A DNA stretch of 64,000 nt, from positions 12,958,001 through 13,022,000 of the forward strand of contig OZ176053.1 in the NCBI GenBank assembly GCA_964247055.1, read 5' to 3'. The stretch's first letter is position 1. Each line of letters opens with the position of its first letter. Shown in pieces: positions 53,101-64,000 of the stretch. The notes below the pieces were generated by a model. The model was not told where the DNA came from. It did not search any database and worked only from the letters and a program-made list of their open reading frames with translations. The translations under genes were made by a program, and so were the position numbers. Source of the DNA: Paragordius varius. Its lineage: Eukaryota > Nematomorpha.

Positions 53101-56100
53101 TAAATCGTATCAATACTCAAGTTAAACTTTGTCCTTAAAAATCGGATATTGGTCACCGGTGAACAAAATTATTTTTTATACATTCTCTTAGTAGGATTAC
53201 ATCAAAATATAGAGATAGTTTGGCAAACTCTTTCATATCCGATTTTTACAACGATACTTTAAAAATTAATGTATAAAACTAGTCGTATCAATAAATCGCA
53301 TCAATACTCAAGTTAAACTTTGTCCTTAAAAATCGGATTTTGGTCACCGGTGAACAAAATTATTTTTTATACATTCTCTTAGTAAGACTGCATCAAAATA
53401 TAGAGACCGTTTGTCAAACTCTTTCATATCCGATTTTTACAACGATACTTTAAAAATTAATGTATAAAACTAGTCGCATCAATACTCAAGTTAAACTTTG
53501 TCCTTAAAAATCGGATATTGGTCACCGGTGAACAAAATTATTTTTTATACATTCTCTTAGTAGGACTACATCAAAATATAGAGATAGTTTGGCAAACTCT
53601 TTCATATCCGATTTTTACAACGATACTTAAAAATTAATGTATAAAACTAGTCGTATCAATACTCAAGTTAAACTTTGTCCTTAAAAATCGAATATTGGTC
53701 ACCAATGAACAAAATTATTTTTTATTCATTCTCTTAGTAAGACTACATCAAAATATAGAGATAGTTTGACAAACTCTTTAATATCCGATTTTTCCAACGA
53801 TACTTTAAAAATTAATGTATAAAACTAGTCGCATCAATTATCAAGTTAAACTTTGTCCTTAAAAATCGGATATTGGTCACCGGTGAACAAAATAATTTTT
53901 TATACATTCTCTTAGTAAGAGTGCATCAAAATATAGAGACCGTTTGGCAAACTCTTTCATATCCGATTTTTACAACGATACTTTAAATTAATGTATTAAA
54001 CTAGTCGCATCAATACTCAAGTTAAACTTTATCCGTAAAAATCGGATATTGGTCACCGGTGAACAAAATAATTTTTTATACATTCTCTTAGTAAGACTAC
54101 ATCAAAATATAGAGATAGTTTCACAAACTCTTTCATATCCAATTTTTACAACGATACTTTAAAAATTATGGTATTAAACCAGTCGCATCAATACTCAAGT
54201 TAAAAATCCTTAAAAATCGGATATTGGTCACCTTTGAACAAAATTATTTTTTATACATTCTCTTAGTAATACTACATCAAAATATAGAAATAGTTTGACA
54301 AACTCTTTCATATCCGATTTTTACAACGATACTTTAAAAATTAATGTATTAAACTAGTCGCATCAATACTCAAGTTAAACTTTGTCCTTAAAAATCGGAT
54401 ATTGGTCACCGGTGAACATGATTATTTTTTATACATTTTCTTAGCAAGACTACATCAAAATATAGAGATAGTTTGACAAACTCTTTCATATCCGATTTTT
54501 ACAACGATACTTTAAATTAATGTATAAAACTAGTCGCATCAATACTCAAGTTAAATTTTGTCCTTAAAAATGGGATATTGGTCACCGGTGAACAAAACTA
54601 TTTTTTATACATTCTCTTATTAAGACTACATCAAAATATAGAGATAGTTGACCTCTTTCATATCCGATTTTTACAACGATACTTTAAAAATTAATGTATA
54701 AAACTAGTCGCATCAATATTCAAGTAAAACTTTGTCCTAAAAAATCGGATATTGGTCACCGGTGAACAAAACTATTTTTTATACATTCTTTTAGTAAGAC
54801 TACATCAAAATTTAGAGATAGTTGGAAAAACTCTTTCATATCCGATTTTTACAACGATACTTTAAAAATTAATGTATAAAACTAGTCGCATAAATACTCA
54901 AGTTAAATTTTGTCCTTAAAAATGGGATATTGGTCCCCGGTGAACAAAACTATTTTTTATACATTCTCTTGGTAAGACTACATCAAAATATAGAGATAGT
55001 TTGACAAACTCTTTCATATCCGATTTTTACAACGATACTTTAAAAAATAATATATAAAACTAGTCGCATCAATACTCAAGTTAAACTTTGTCCTAAAAAA
55101 TCGGATATTGGTCGCCGGTGAACAAAACTATTTTTTATACATTCTTTTAGTAAGACTACATCAAAATATAGAGATAGTTGGATAAACTCTTTCATATCCG
55201 ATTTTTACAACGATACTTTAAAAATTAATGTATAAAACTAGTCGCATAAATACTCGAGTTAAATTTTGTCCTTAAAAATGGGATATTGGTCCCCGGTGAA
55301 CAAAACTATTTTTTATACATTCTCTTGGTAAGACTACATCAAAATATAGAGATAGTTTGACAAACTCTTTCATATCCGATTTTTACAACGATACTTTAAA
55401 AATTAATGTATAAAACTAGTCGCATCAATATTCAAGTAAAACTTTGTCCTAAAAAATCGGATATTGGTCACCGGTGAACAAAACTATTTTTTATACATTC
55501 TTTTAGTAAGACTACATCAAAATATAGAGATAGTTTGATAAACTCTTTCATATCCGATTTTTACAACGATACTTTAAAAATTAATGTATTAAACTAGTCG
55601 CATCAATACTCAAGTTAAACTTTATCCGTAAAAATCGGATATTGGTCACCGGTGAACAAAATAATTTTTTATACATTCTCTTAGTAAGACTACATCAAAA
55701 TATAGAGATAGTTTGACAAACTCTTTCATATCCAATTTTTACAACGATACTTTAAAAATTATGGTATTAAACCAGTCGCATCAATACTCAAGTTAAAAAT
55801 CCTTAAAAATCGGATATTGGTCACCGGTGAACAAAATTATTTTTTATACATTCTCTTAGTAATACTACATCAAAATATAGAAATAGTTTGACAAACTCTT
55901 TCATATCCGATTTTTACAACGATACTTTAAAAATTAATGTATTAAACTAGTCGCATCAATACTCAAGTTAAACTTTGTCCTTAAAAATCGGATATTGGTC
56001 ACCGGTGAACATGATTATTGTTTATACATTTTCTTAGCAAGACTACATCAAAATATAGAGATAGTTTGACAAACTCTTTCATATCCGATTTTTACAACGA

Positions 56101-57729
56101 TACATTAAATTAATGTATAAAACTAGTCGCATCAATACTCAAGTTAAATTTTGTCCTTAAAAATGGGATATTGGTCACCGGTGAACAAAACTATTTTTTA
56201 TACATTCTCTTATTAAGACTACATCAAAATATAGAGATAGTTGACCTCTTTCATATCCGATTTTTACAACGATACTTTAAAAATTAATATATAAAACTAG
56301 TCGCATCAATACTCAAGTTAAACTTTGTCCTAAAAAATCGGATATTGGTCACCGGTGAACAAAACTATTTTTTATACATTCTTTTAGTAAGACTACATCA
56401 AAATATAGAGATAATTTGATAAACTCTTTCATATCCGATTTTTACAACGATACTTTAAAAATTAATGTAAAAAACTAGTCGTATCAATAAATCGCATCAA
56501 TACTCAAGTTAAACTTTGTCCTTAAAAATCGGATATTAGTCGCCGGTAAAGAAAATAATTTTTTATACATTCTCTTAATAGGACTACATCAAAAAATAGA
56601 GATAGTTTGACAAACTCTTTCATATCCAATTTTTACAACGATACTTTAAAAATTATGGTATTAAACCAGTCGCATCAATACTCAACTTAAACTTTGTCCT
56701 TAAAAATCGGATATTGGTCACCGGTGAACAAAACTATTTTTTATACGTTCTCTTAGTAAGACTACATCAAAATATAGAGATAGATTGACAAACTCTTTCA
56801 TATCCCATTTTTACAACGATACTTTAAAAATTAATGTATAAAACTAGTCGTATCAATAAATCGTATCAATACTCAAGTTAAACTTTGTCCTTAAAAATCG
56901 GATATTGGTCACCGGTGAACAAAATTATTTTTTATACATTCTCTTAGTAGGATTACATCAAAATATAGAGATAGTTTGGCAAACTCTTTCATATCCGATT
57001 TTTACAACGATACTTTAAAAATTAATGTATAAAACTAGTCGTATCAATAAATCGCATCAATACTCAAGTTAAACTTTGTCCTTAAAAATCGGATTTTGGT
57101 CACCGGTGAACAAAATTATTTTTTATACATTCTCTTAGTAAGACTGCATCAAAATATAGAGACCGTTTGTCAAACTCTTTCATATCCGATTTTTACAACG
57201 ATACTTTAAAAATTAATGTATAAAACTAGTCGCATCAATACTCAAGTTAAACTTTGTCCTTAAAAATCGGATATTGGTCACCGGTGAACAAAATTATTTT
57301 TTATACATTCTCTTAGTAGGACTACATCAAAATATAGAGATAGTTTGGCAAACTCTTTCATATCCGATTTTTACAACGATACTTAAAAATTAATGTATAA
57401 AACTAGTCGTATCAATACTCAAGTTAAACTTTGTCCTTAAAAATCGAATATTGGTCACCAATGAACAAAATTATTTTTTATTCATTCTCTTAGTAAGACT
57501 ACATCAAAATATAGAGATAGTTTGACAAACTCTTTAATATCCGATTTTTCCAACGATACTTTAAAAATTAATGTATAAAACTAGTCGCATCAATTATCAA
57601 GTTAAACTTTGTCCTTAAAAATCGGATATTGGTCACCGGTGAACAAAATAATTTTTTATACATTCTCTTAGTAAGAGTGCATCAAAATATAGAGACCGTT
57701 TGGCAAACTCTTTCATATCCGATTTTTAC
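50195..57729 (-). repeat. Twenty-one-monomer tandem duplication, 3,756-bp spacing
   Basis: Two consecutive copies, about 50,195-53,973 and 53,951-57,729, at a constant 3,756-bp offset. Markers are GTTTCACAAAC (50,371/54,127), CACCTTTG (50473/54229), GGTCCCCGG (51,177/54,933) and AGAGTGCATC (about 53,919/57,675). No difference was seen in the stretches I compared. The block mixes 178-bp, 191-bp and palindrome-less short monomers. Confidence 0.88.
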
Positions 57730-60700
57730 AAAGATACTTTAAAAATAAATGTATAAAACTAGTCGCATCAATACTCAAGTTAAACTTTGTCCTTAAAAAT
57801 CGGATATTGGTCACCGGTGAACAAAATAATTTTTTATACATTCTCTTAGTAAGAGTGCATCAAAATATAGAGACCGTTTGTCAAACTCTTTCATATCCGA
57901 TTTTTACAACGATACTTTAAAAATTAATGTATAAAACTAGTCGCATCAATACTCAAGTTAAACTTTGTCCTTAAAAATCGGATATTGGTCACCGGTGAAC
58001 AAAATTATTTTTTATACATTCTCTTAGTAGGACTACATCAAAATATAGAGATAGTTTGGTAAACTCTTTCATATCCGATTTTTACAACGATACTTAAAAA
58101 TTAATGTATAAAACTAGTCGTATCAATACTCAAGTTAAACTTTGTCCTTAAAAATCGGATATTGGTCACCGGTGAACAAAATAATTTTTTATACATTCTT
58201 TTAGTAAGACTACATCAAAATATAGAGATAGTTTGATAAACTCTTTCATATCCGATTTTTACAACGATACTTTAAAAATTAATGTATTAAACTAGTCGCA
58301 TCAATACTCAAGTTAAACTTTATCCGTAAAAATCGGATATTGGTCACCGGTGAACAAAATAATTTTTTATACATTCTCTTAGTAAGACTACATCAAAATA
58401 TAGAGATAGTTTGACAAACTCTTTCATATCCAATTTTTACAACGATACTTTAAAAATTATGGTATTAAACCAGTCGCATCAATATTCAAGTTAAAAATCC
58501 TTAAAAATCGGATATTGGTCACCGGTGAACAAAATTATTTTTTATACATTCTCTTAGTAATACTACATCAAAATATAGAAATAGTTTGACAAACTCTTTC
58601 ATATCCGATTTTTACAACGATACTTTAAAAATTAATGTATAAAACTAGTCGTATCAATAAATCGTATCAATACTCAAGTTAAACTTTGTCCTTAAAAATC
58701 GGATATTGGTCACCGGTGAACAAAATTATTTTTTATACATTCTCTTAGTAGGATTACATCAAAATATAGAGATAGTTTGGCAAACTCTTTCATATCCGAT
58801 TTTTACAACGATACTTTAAAAATTAATGTATAAAACTAGTCGTATCAATAAATCGCATCAATACTCAAGTTAAACTTTGTCCTTAAAAATCGGATATTAG
58901 TCGCCGGTAAAGAAAATAATTTTTTATACATTCTCTTAATAGGACTACATCAAAAAATAGAGATAGTTTGACAAACTCTTTCATATCCAATTTTTACAAC
59001 GATACTTTAAAAATTATGGTATTAAACCAGTCGCATCAATACTCAACTTAAACTTTGTCCTTAAAAATCGGATATTGGTCACCGGTGAACAAAACTATTT
59101 TTTATACGTTCTCTTAGTAAGACTACATCAAAATATAGAGATAGATTGACAAACTCTTTCATATCCCATTTTTACAACGATACTTTAAAAATTAATGTAT
59201 AAAACTAGTCGTATCAATAAATCGTATCAATACTCAAGTTAAACTTTGTCCTTAAAAATCGGATATTGGTCACCGGTGAACAAAATTATTTTTTATACAT
59301 TCTCTTAGTAGGATTACATCAAAATATAGAGATAGTTTGGCAAACTCTTTCATATCCGATTTTTACAACGATACTTTAAAAATTAATGTATAAAACTAGT
59401 CGTATCAATAAATCGCATCAATACTCAAGTTAAACTTTGTCCTTAAAAATCGGATATTGGTCACCGATGAACAAAATTATTTTTTATATATTCTCTTAGT
59501 CGGACTACATCAAAATATAGAGATAGTTTGGCAAACTCTTTCATATCCGATTTTTACAACGATACTTTAAAAATTAATGTATAAAACTAGTCGCATCAAT
59601 ACTCAAGTTAAACTTTGTCCTTAAAAATCGGATTTTGGTCACCGGTGAACAAAATTATTTTTTATACATTCTCTTAGTAAGACTGCATCAAAATATAGAG
59701 ACCGTTTGTCAAACTCTTTCATATCCGATTTTTACAACGATACTTTAAAAATTAATGTATAAAACTAGTCGCATCAATACTCAAGTTAAACTTTGTCCTT
59801 AAAAATCGGATATTGGTCACCGGTGAACAAAATTATTTTTTATACATTCTCTTAGTAGGACTACATCAAAATATAGAGATAGTTTGGCAAACTCTTTCAT
59901 ATCCGATTTTTACAACGATACTTTAAAAATTAATGTATAAAACTAGTCGCATCAATTATCAAGTTAAACTTTGTCCTTAAAAATCGGATATTGGTCACCG
60001 GTGAACAAAATAATTTTTTATACATTCTCTTAGTAAGAGTGCATCAAAATATAGAGACCGTTTGGCAAACTCTTTCATATCCGATTTTTACAAAGATACT
60101 TTAAAAATTAATGTATAAAACTAGTCGCATCAATACTCAAGTTAAACTTTGTCCTTAAAAATCGGATATTGGTCACCGGTGAACAAAATAATTTTTTATA
60201 CATTCTCTTAGTAAGAGTGCATCAAAATATAGAGACCGTTTGGCAAACTCTTTCATATCCGATTTTTACAACGATACTTTAAAAATTAATGTATAAAACT
60301 AGTCGCATAAATACTCGAGTTAAATTTTGTCCTTAAAAATGGGATATTGGTCCCCGGTGAACAAAACTATTTTTTATACATTCTCTTGGTAAGACTACAT
60401 CAAAATATAGAGATAGTTTGACAAACTCTTTCATATCCGATTTTTACAACGATACTTTAAAAATTAATGTATAAAACTAGTCGCATCAATATTCAAGTAA
60501 AACTTTGTCCTAAAAAATCGGATATTGGTCACCGGTGAACAAAACTATTTTTTATACATTCTTTTAGTAAGACTACATCAAAATATAGAGATAGTTTGAT
60601 AAACTCTTTCATATCCGATTTTTACAACGATACTTTAAAAATTAATGTATTAAACTAGTCGCATCAATACTCAAGTTAAACTTTATCCGTAAAAATCGGA

Positions 60701-63700
60701 TATTGGTCACCGGTGAACAAAATAATTTTTTATACATTCTCTTAGTAAGACTACATCAAAATATAGAGATAGTTTGACAAACTCTTTCATATCCAATTTT
60801 TACAACGATACTTTAAAAATTATGGTATTAAACCAGTCGCATCAATACTCAAGTTAAAAATCCTTAAAAATCGGATATTGGTCACCGGTGAACAAAATTA
60901 TTTTTTATACATTCTCTTAGTAATACTACATCAAAATATAGAAATAGTTTGACAAACTCTTTCATATCCGATTTTTACAACGATACTTTAAAAATTAATG
61001 TATTAAACTAGTCGCATCAATACTCAAGTTAAACTTTGTCCTTAAAAATCGGATATTGGTCACCGGTGAACATGATTATTGTTTATACATTTTCTTAGCA
61101 AGACTACATCAAAATATAGAGATAGTTTGACAACTCTTTCATATCCGATTTTTACAACGATACATTAAATTAATGTATAAAACTAGTCGCATCAATACTC
61201 AAGTTAAATTTTGTCCTTAAAAATGGGATATTGGTCACCGGTGAACAAAACTATTTTTTATACATTCTCTTATTAAGACTACATCAAAATATAGAGATAG
61301 TTGACCTCTTTCATATCCGATTTTTACAACGATACTTTAAAAATTAATATATAAAACTAGTCGCATCAATACTCAAGTTAAACTTTGTCCTAAAAAATCG
61401 GATATTGGTCACCGGTGAACAAAACTATTTTTTATACATTCTTTTAGTAAGACTACATCAAAATATAGAGATAATTTGATAAACTCTTTCATATCCGATT
61501 TTTACAACGATACTTTAAAAATTAATGTAAAAAACTAGTCGTATCAATAAATCGCATCAATACTCAAGTTAAACTTTGTCCTTAAAAATCGGATATTAGT
61601 CGCCGGTAAAGAAAATAATTTTTTATACATTCTCTTAATAGGACTACATCAAAAAATAGAGATAGTTTGACAAACTCTTTCATATCCAATTTTTACAACG
61701 ATACTTTAAAAATTATGGTATTAAACCAGTCGCATCAATACTCAACTTAAACTTTGTCCTTAAAAATCGGATATTGGTCACCGGTGAACAAAACTATTTT
61801 TTATACGTTCTCTTAGTAAGACTACATCAAAATATAGAGATAGATTGACAAACTCTTTCATATCCCATTTTTACAACGATACTTTAAAAATTAATGTATA
61901 AAACTAGTCGTATCAATAAATCGTATCAATACTCAAGTTAAACTTTGTCCTTAAAAATCGGATATTGGTCACCGGTGAACAAAATTATTTTTTATACATT
62001 CTCTTAGTAGGATTACATCAAAATATAGAGATAGTTTGGCAAACTCTTTCATATCCGATTTTTACAACGATACTTTAAAAATTAATGTATAAAACTAGTC
62101 GTATCAATAAATCGCATCAATACTCAAGTTAAACTTTGTCCTTAAAAATCGGATATTGGTCACCGATGAACAAAATTATTTTTTATATATTCTCTTAGTC
62201 GGACTACATCAAAATATAGAGATAGTTTGGCAAACTCTTTCATATCCGATTTTTACAACGATACTTTAAAAATTAATGTATAAAACTAGTCGCATCAATA
62301 CTCAAGTTAAACTTTGTCCTTAAAAATCGGATTTTGGTCACCGGTGAACAAAATTATTTTTTATACATTCTCTTAGTAAGACTGCATCAAAATATAGAGA
62401 CCGTTTGTCAAACTCTTTCATATCCGATTTTTACAACGATACTTTAAAAATTAATGTATAAAACTAGTCGCATCAATACTCAAGTTAAACTTTGTCCTTA
62501 AAAATCGGATATTGGTCACCGGTGAACAAAATTATTTTTTATACATTCTCTTAGTAGGACTACATCAAAATATAGAGATAGTTTGGCAAACTCTTTCATA
62601 TCCGATTTTTACAACGATACTTAAAAATTAATGTATAAAACTAGTCGTATCAATACTCAAGTTAAACTTTGTCCTTAAAAATCGAATATTGGTCACCAAT
62701 GAACAAAATTATTTTTTATTCATTCTCTTAGTAAGACTACATCAAAATATAGAGATAGTTTGACAAACTCTTTAATATCCGATTTTTCCAACGATACTTT
62801 AAAAATTAATGTATAAAACTAGTCGCATCAATTATCAAAAACTTTGTCCTTAAAAATCGGATATTGGTCACCGGTGAACAAAATAATTTTTTATACATTC
62901 TCTTAGTAAGAGTGCATCAAAATATAGAGACCGTTTGGCAAACTCTTTCATATCCGATTTTTACAAAGATACTTTAAAAATTAATGTATAAAACTAGTCG
63001 CATCAATACTCAAGTTAAACTTTGTCCTTAAAAATCGGATATTGGTCACCGGTGAACAAAATAATTTTTTATACATTCTCTTAGTAAGAGTGCATCAAAA
63101 TATAGAGACCGTTTGGCAAACTCTTTCATATCCGATTTTTACAACGATACTTTAAAAATTAATGTATAAAACTAGTCGCATCAATACTCAAGTTAAACTT
63201 TGTCCTCAAAAATCGGATATTGGTCACCGGTGAACAAAATTATTTTTTATACATTCTCTTAGTAGGACTACATCAAAATATAGAGATAGTTTGGTAAACT
63301 CTTTCATATCCGATTTTTACAACGATACTTAAAAATTAATGTATAAAACTAGTCGTATCAATACTCAAGTTAAACTTTGTCCTTAAAAATCGGATATTGG
63401 TCACCGGCGAACAAAATAATTTTTTATACATTCTCTTAGTAACAGTGCATCAAAATATAGAGACCGTTTGGCAAACTCTTTCATATCCGATTTTTACAAC
63501 GTTACTTTAAAAATTAATGTATAAAACTAGTCGCATCAACACTCAAGTTAAACTTTGTCCTTTAAAATCGAATATTAGTCACCAGTGAACAAAACTATTT
63601 TTTATACATTCACTTAGTAAGACTACATCAAAATATAGACATAGTTTGACAAACTTTTTCATATCCGATTTTTACAACGATACTTTAAAAATTAATGTAT

Positions 63701-64000
63701 AAAACTAGTCGCATCAATATTCAAGTTAAATTTTGTCCTTAAAAATGGGATATTGGTCACCGGTGAACAAAACTATTTTTTATACATTCTCTTAGTAAGA
63801 CTACATCAAAATATAGAGATAGTTTGACAAACTCTTTCATATCCGATTTTTACAACGATACTTTAAAAATTAATGTATAAAACTAGTCGCATCAATACTC
63901 AAGTTAAATTTTGTCCTTAAAAATGGGATATTGGTCACCGGTGAACAAAACTATTTTTATACATTCTCTTAGTAAAACTACATCAAAATATAGAGATAGT
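57730..64000 (-). repeat. Third partial copy and nested repeats at the window end
   Basis: About 60,270-62,154 repeats 55,210-57,094 (offset 5,060-5,061; CTCGAG-bearing monomer at 55,255 and 60,317). After one extra monomer, 62,330-63,420 repeats 57,092-58,190 (offset about 5,238). Inside, about 58,830-59,900 and 61,529-62,600 are 2,699 bp apart (TCACCGATGA at 59461/62160). The block therefore grew by several overlapping exchanges. The last monomers, after about 63,530, are of a different subtype. Confidence 0.82.

Larger units (their letters stand above)
25007..64000 (-). repeat. 178-bp satellite array, minus orientation, block 2
   Basis: About 218 monomers, all in minus orientation, begin with the right target duplication and run off the window end. 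Lengths are mostly 177-179 bp, with 191-bp variants (CGTATCAATAAATCG extra) and shorter ones lacking the AGTTTG palindrome (ATAGTTGACCTC, e.g. 35411, 50891, 54650). Subfamilies include AAAAATGGGATATTGG, TCCTAAAAAATCGG, TTAGTCGCCGGTAAAG and AGAGTGCATC types. They come in ordered, repeated series that define the higher-order repeats listed separately. No genes: the short open frames found here repeat with the satellite. Confidence 0.97.

Noticed and set aside
1-64000. CRISPR-like array (short direct repeats with spacers)
   Set aside because: The repeats are continuous 178-bp monomers that vary along their whole length. There are no unique spacers and no cas-like genes, and the inserts are eukaryotic transposons.
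1-64000. CENP-B box in the monomer
   Set aside because: I looked for the TTCG-NNNN-A-NN-CGGG core on both strands of the consensus and did not find it. Centromere identity cannot be claimed on this basis.

Overview
The window is almost entirely one tandem satellite DNA. The monomer is about 178 bp and about 28% G+C (49 of 178 bases, hand count), and roughly 340 copies fill about 60.2 kb. Two DNA transposons interrupt it. I see no intact gene, no tRNA or rRNA gene, no CRISPR array, no operon and no prokaryotic signal. PIF/Harbinger and hAT elements, a (TG)n microsatellite and a nucleosome-sized satellite point to a eukaryote, probably an AT-rich invertebrate genome. The species cannot be read from the window. 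The array runs off both ends.

Layout. (1) Positions 1-13182 and 14832-17480 are head-to-tail monomers in one orientation (called plus: ACCGGTGACC, then AATATCCGATTTTTAAGG, ending AATTTTGTTC). At least three monomer classes are mixed there. (2) Positions 13183-14831 are a 1,649-bp PIF/Harbinger element with matching terminal inverted repeats and a 3-bp target duplication. It carries the C-terminal end of a Harbinger transposase (minus strand) and a broken Myb/SANT-like accessory gene (plus strand). (3) At about 17,469-17,484 the satellite flips orientation at a near-perfect palindromic junction. (4) From 17,481 to the window end all monomers are in minus orientation. They are more uniform and are built from nested higher-order repeats and segmental duplications (spacings of about 1.6, 2.1, 2.3, 3.57, 3.76 and 5.1-5.2 kb). 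(5) Positions 22878-25006 are a 2,129-bp non-autonomous hAT-like element flanked by the 8-bp duplication TCTTAGTA.

The monomer is full of symmetry. In monomer coordinates (position 1 = A of ACCGGTGACC) it has the 10-bp palindrome TCACCGGTGA across the monomer junction, a perfect 14-bp inverted repeat at 12-25 and 91-104 with ACTAGT at its centre, the palindrome AGTTTGTCAAACT at 110-122, and TCTTACTAAGA at 143-153. Both transposons entered within the same 12 bp (146-157). The hAT sits in one copy of a duplicated 2.1-kb block whose sister copy holds the empty site, so the insertion is younger than that duplication. The whole resembles pericentromeric or centromeric satellite, but nothing in the sequence proves centromere function.
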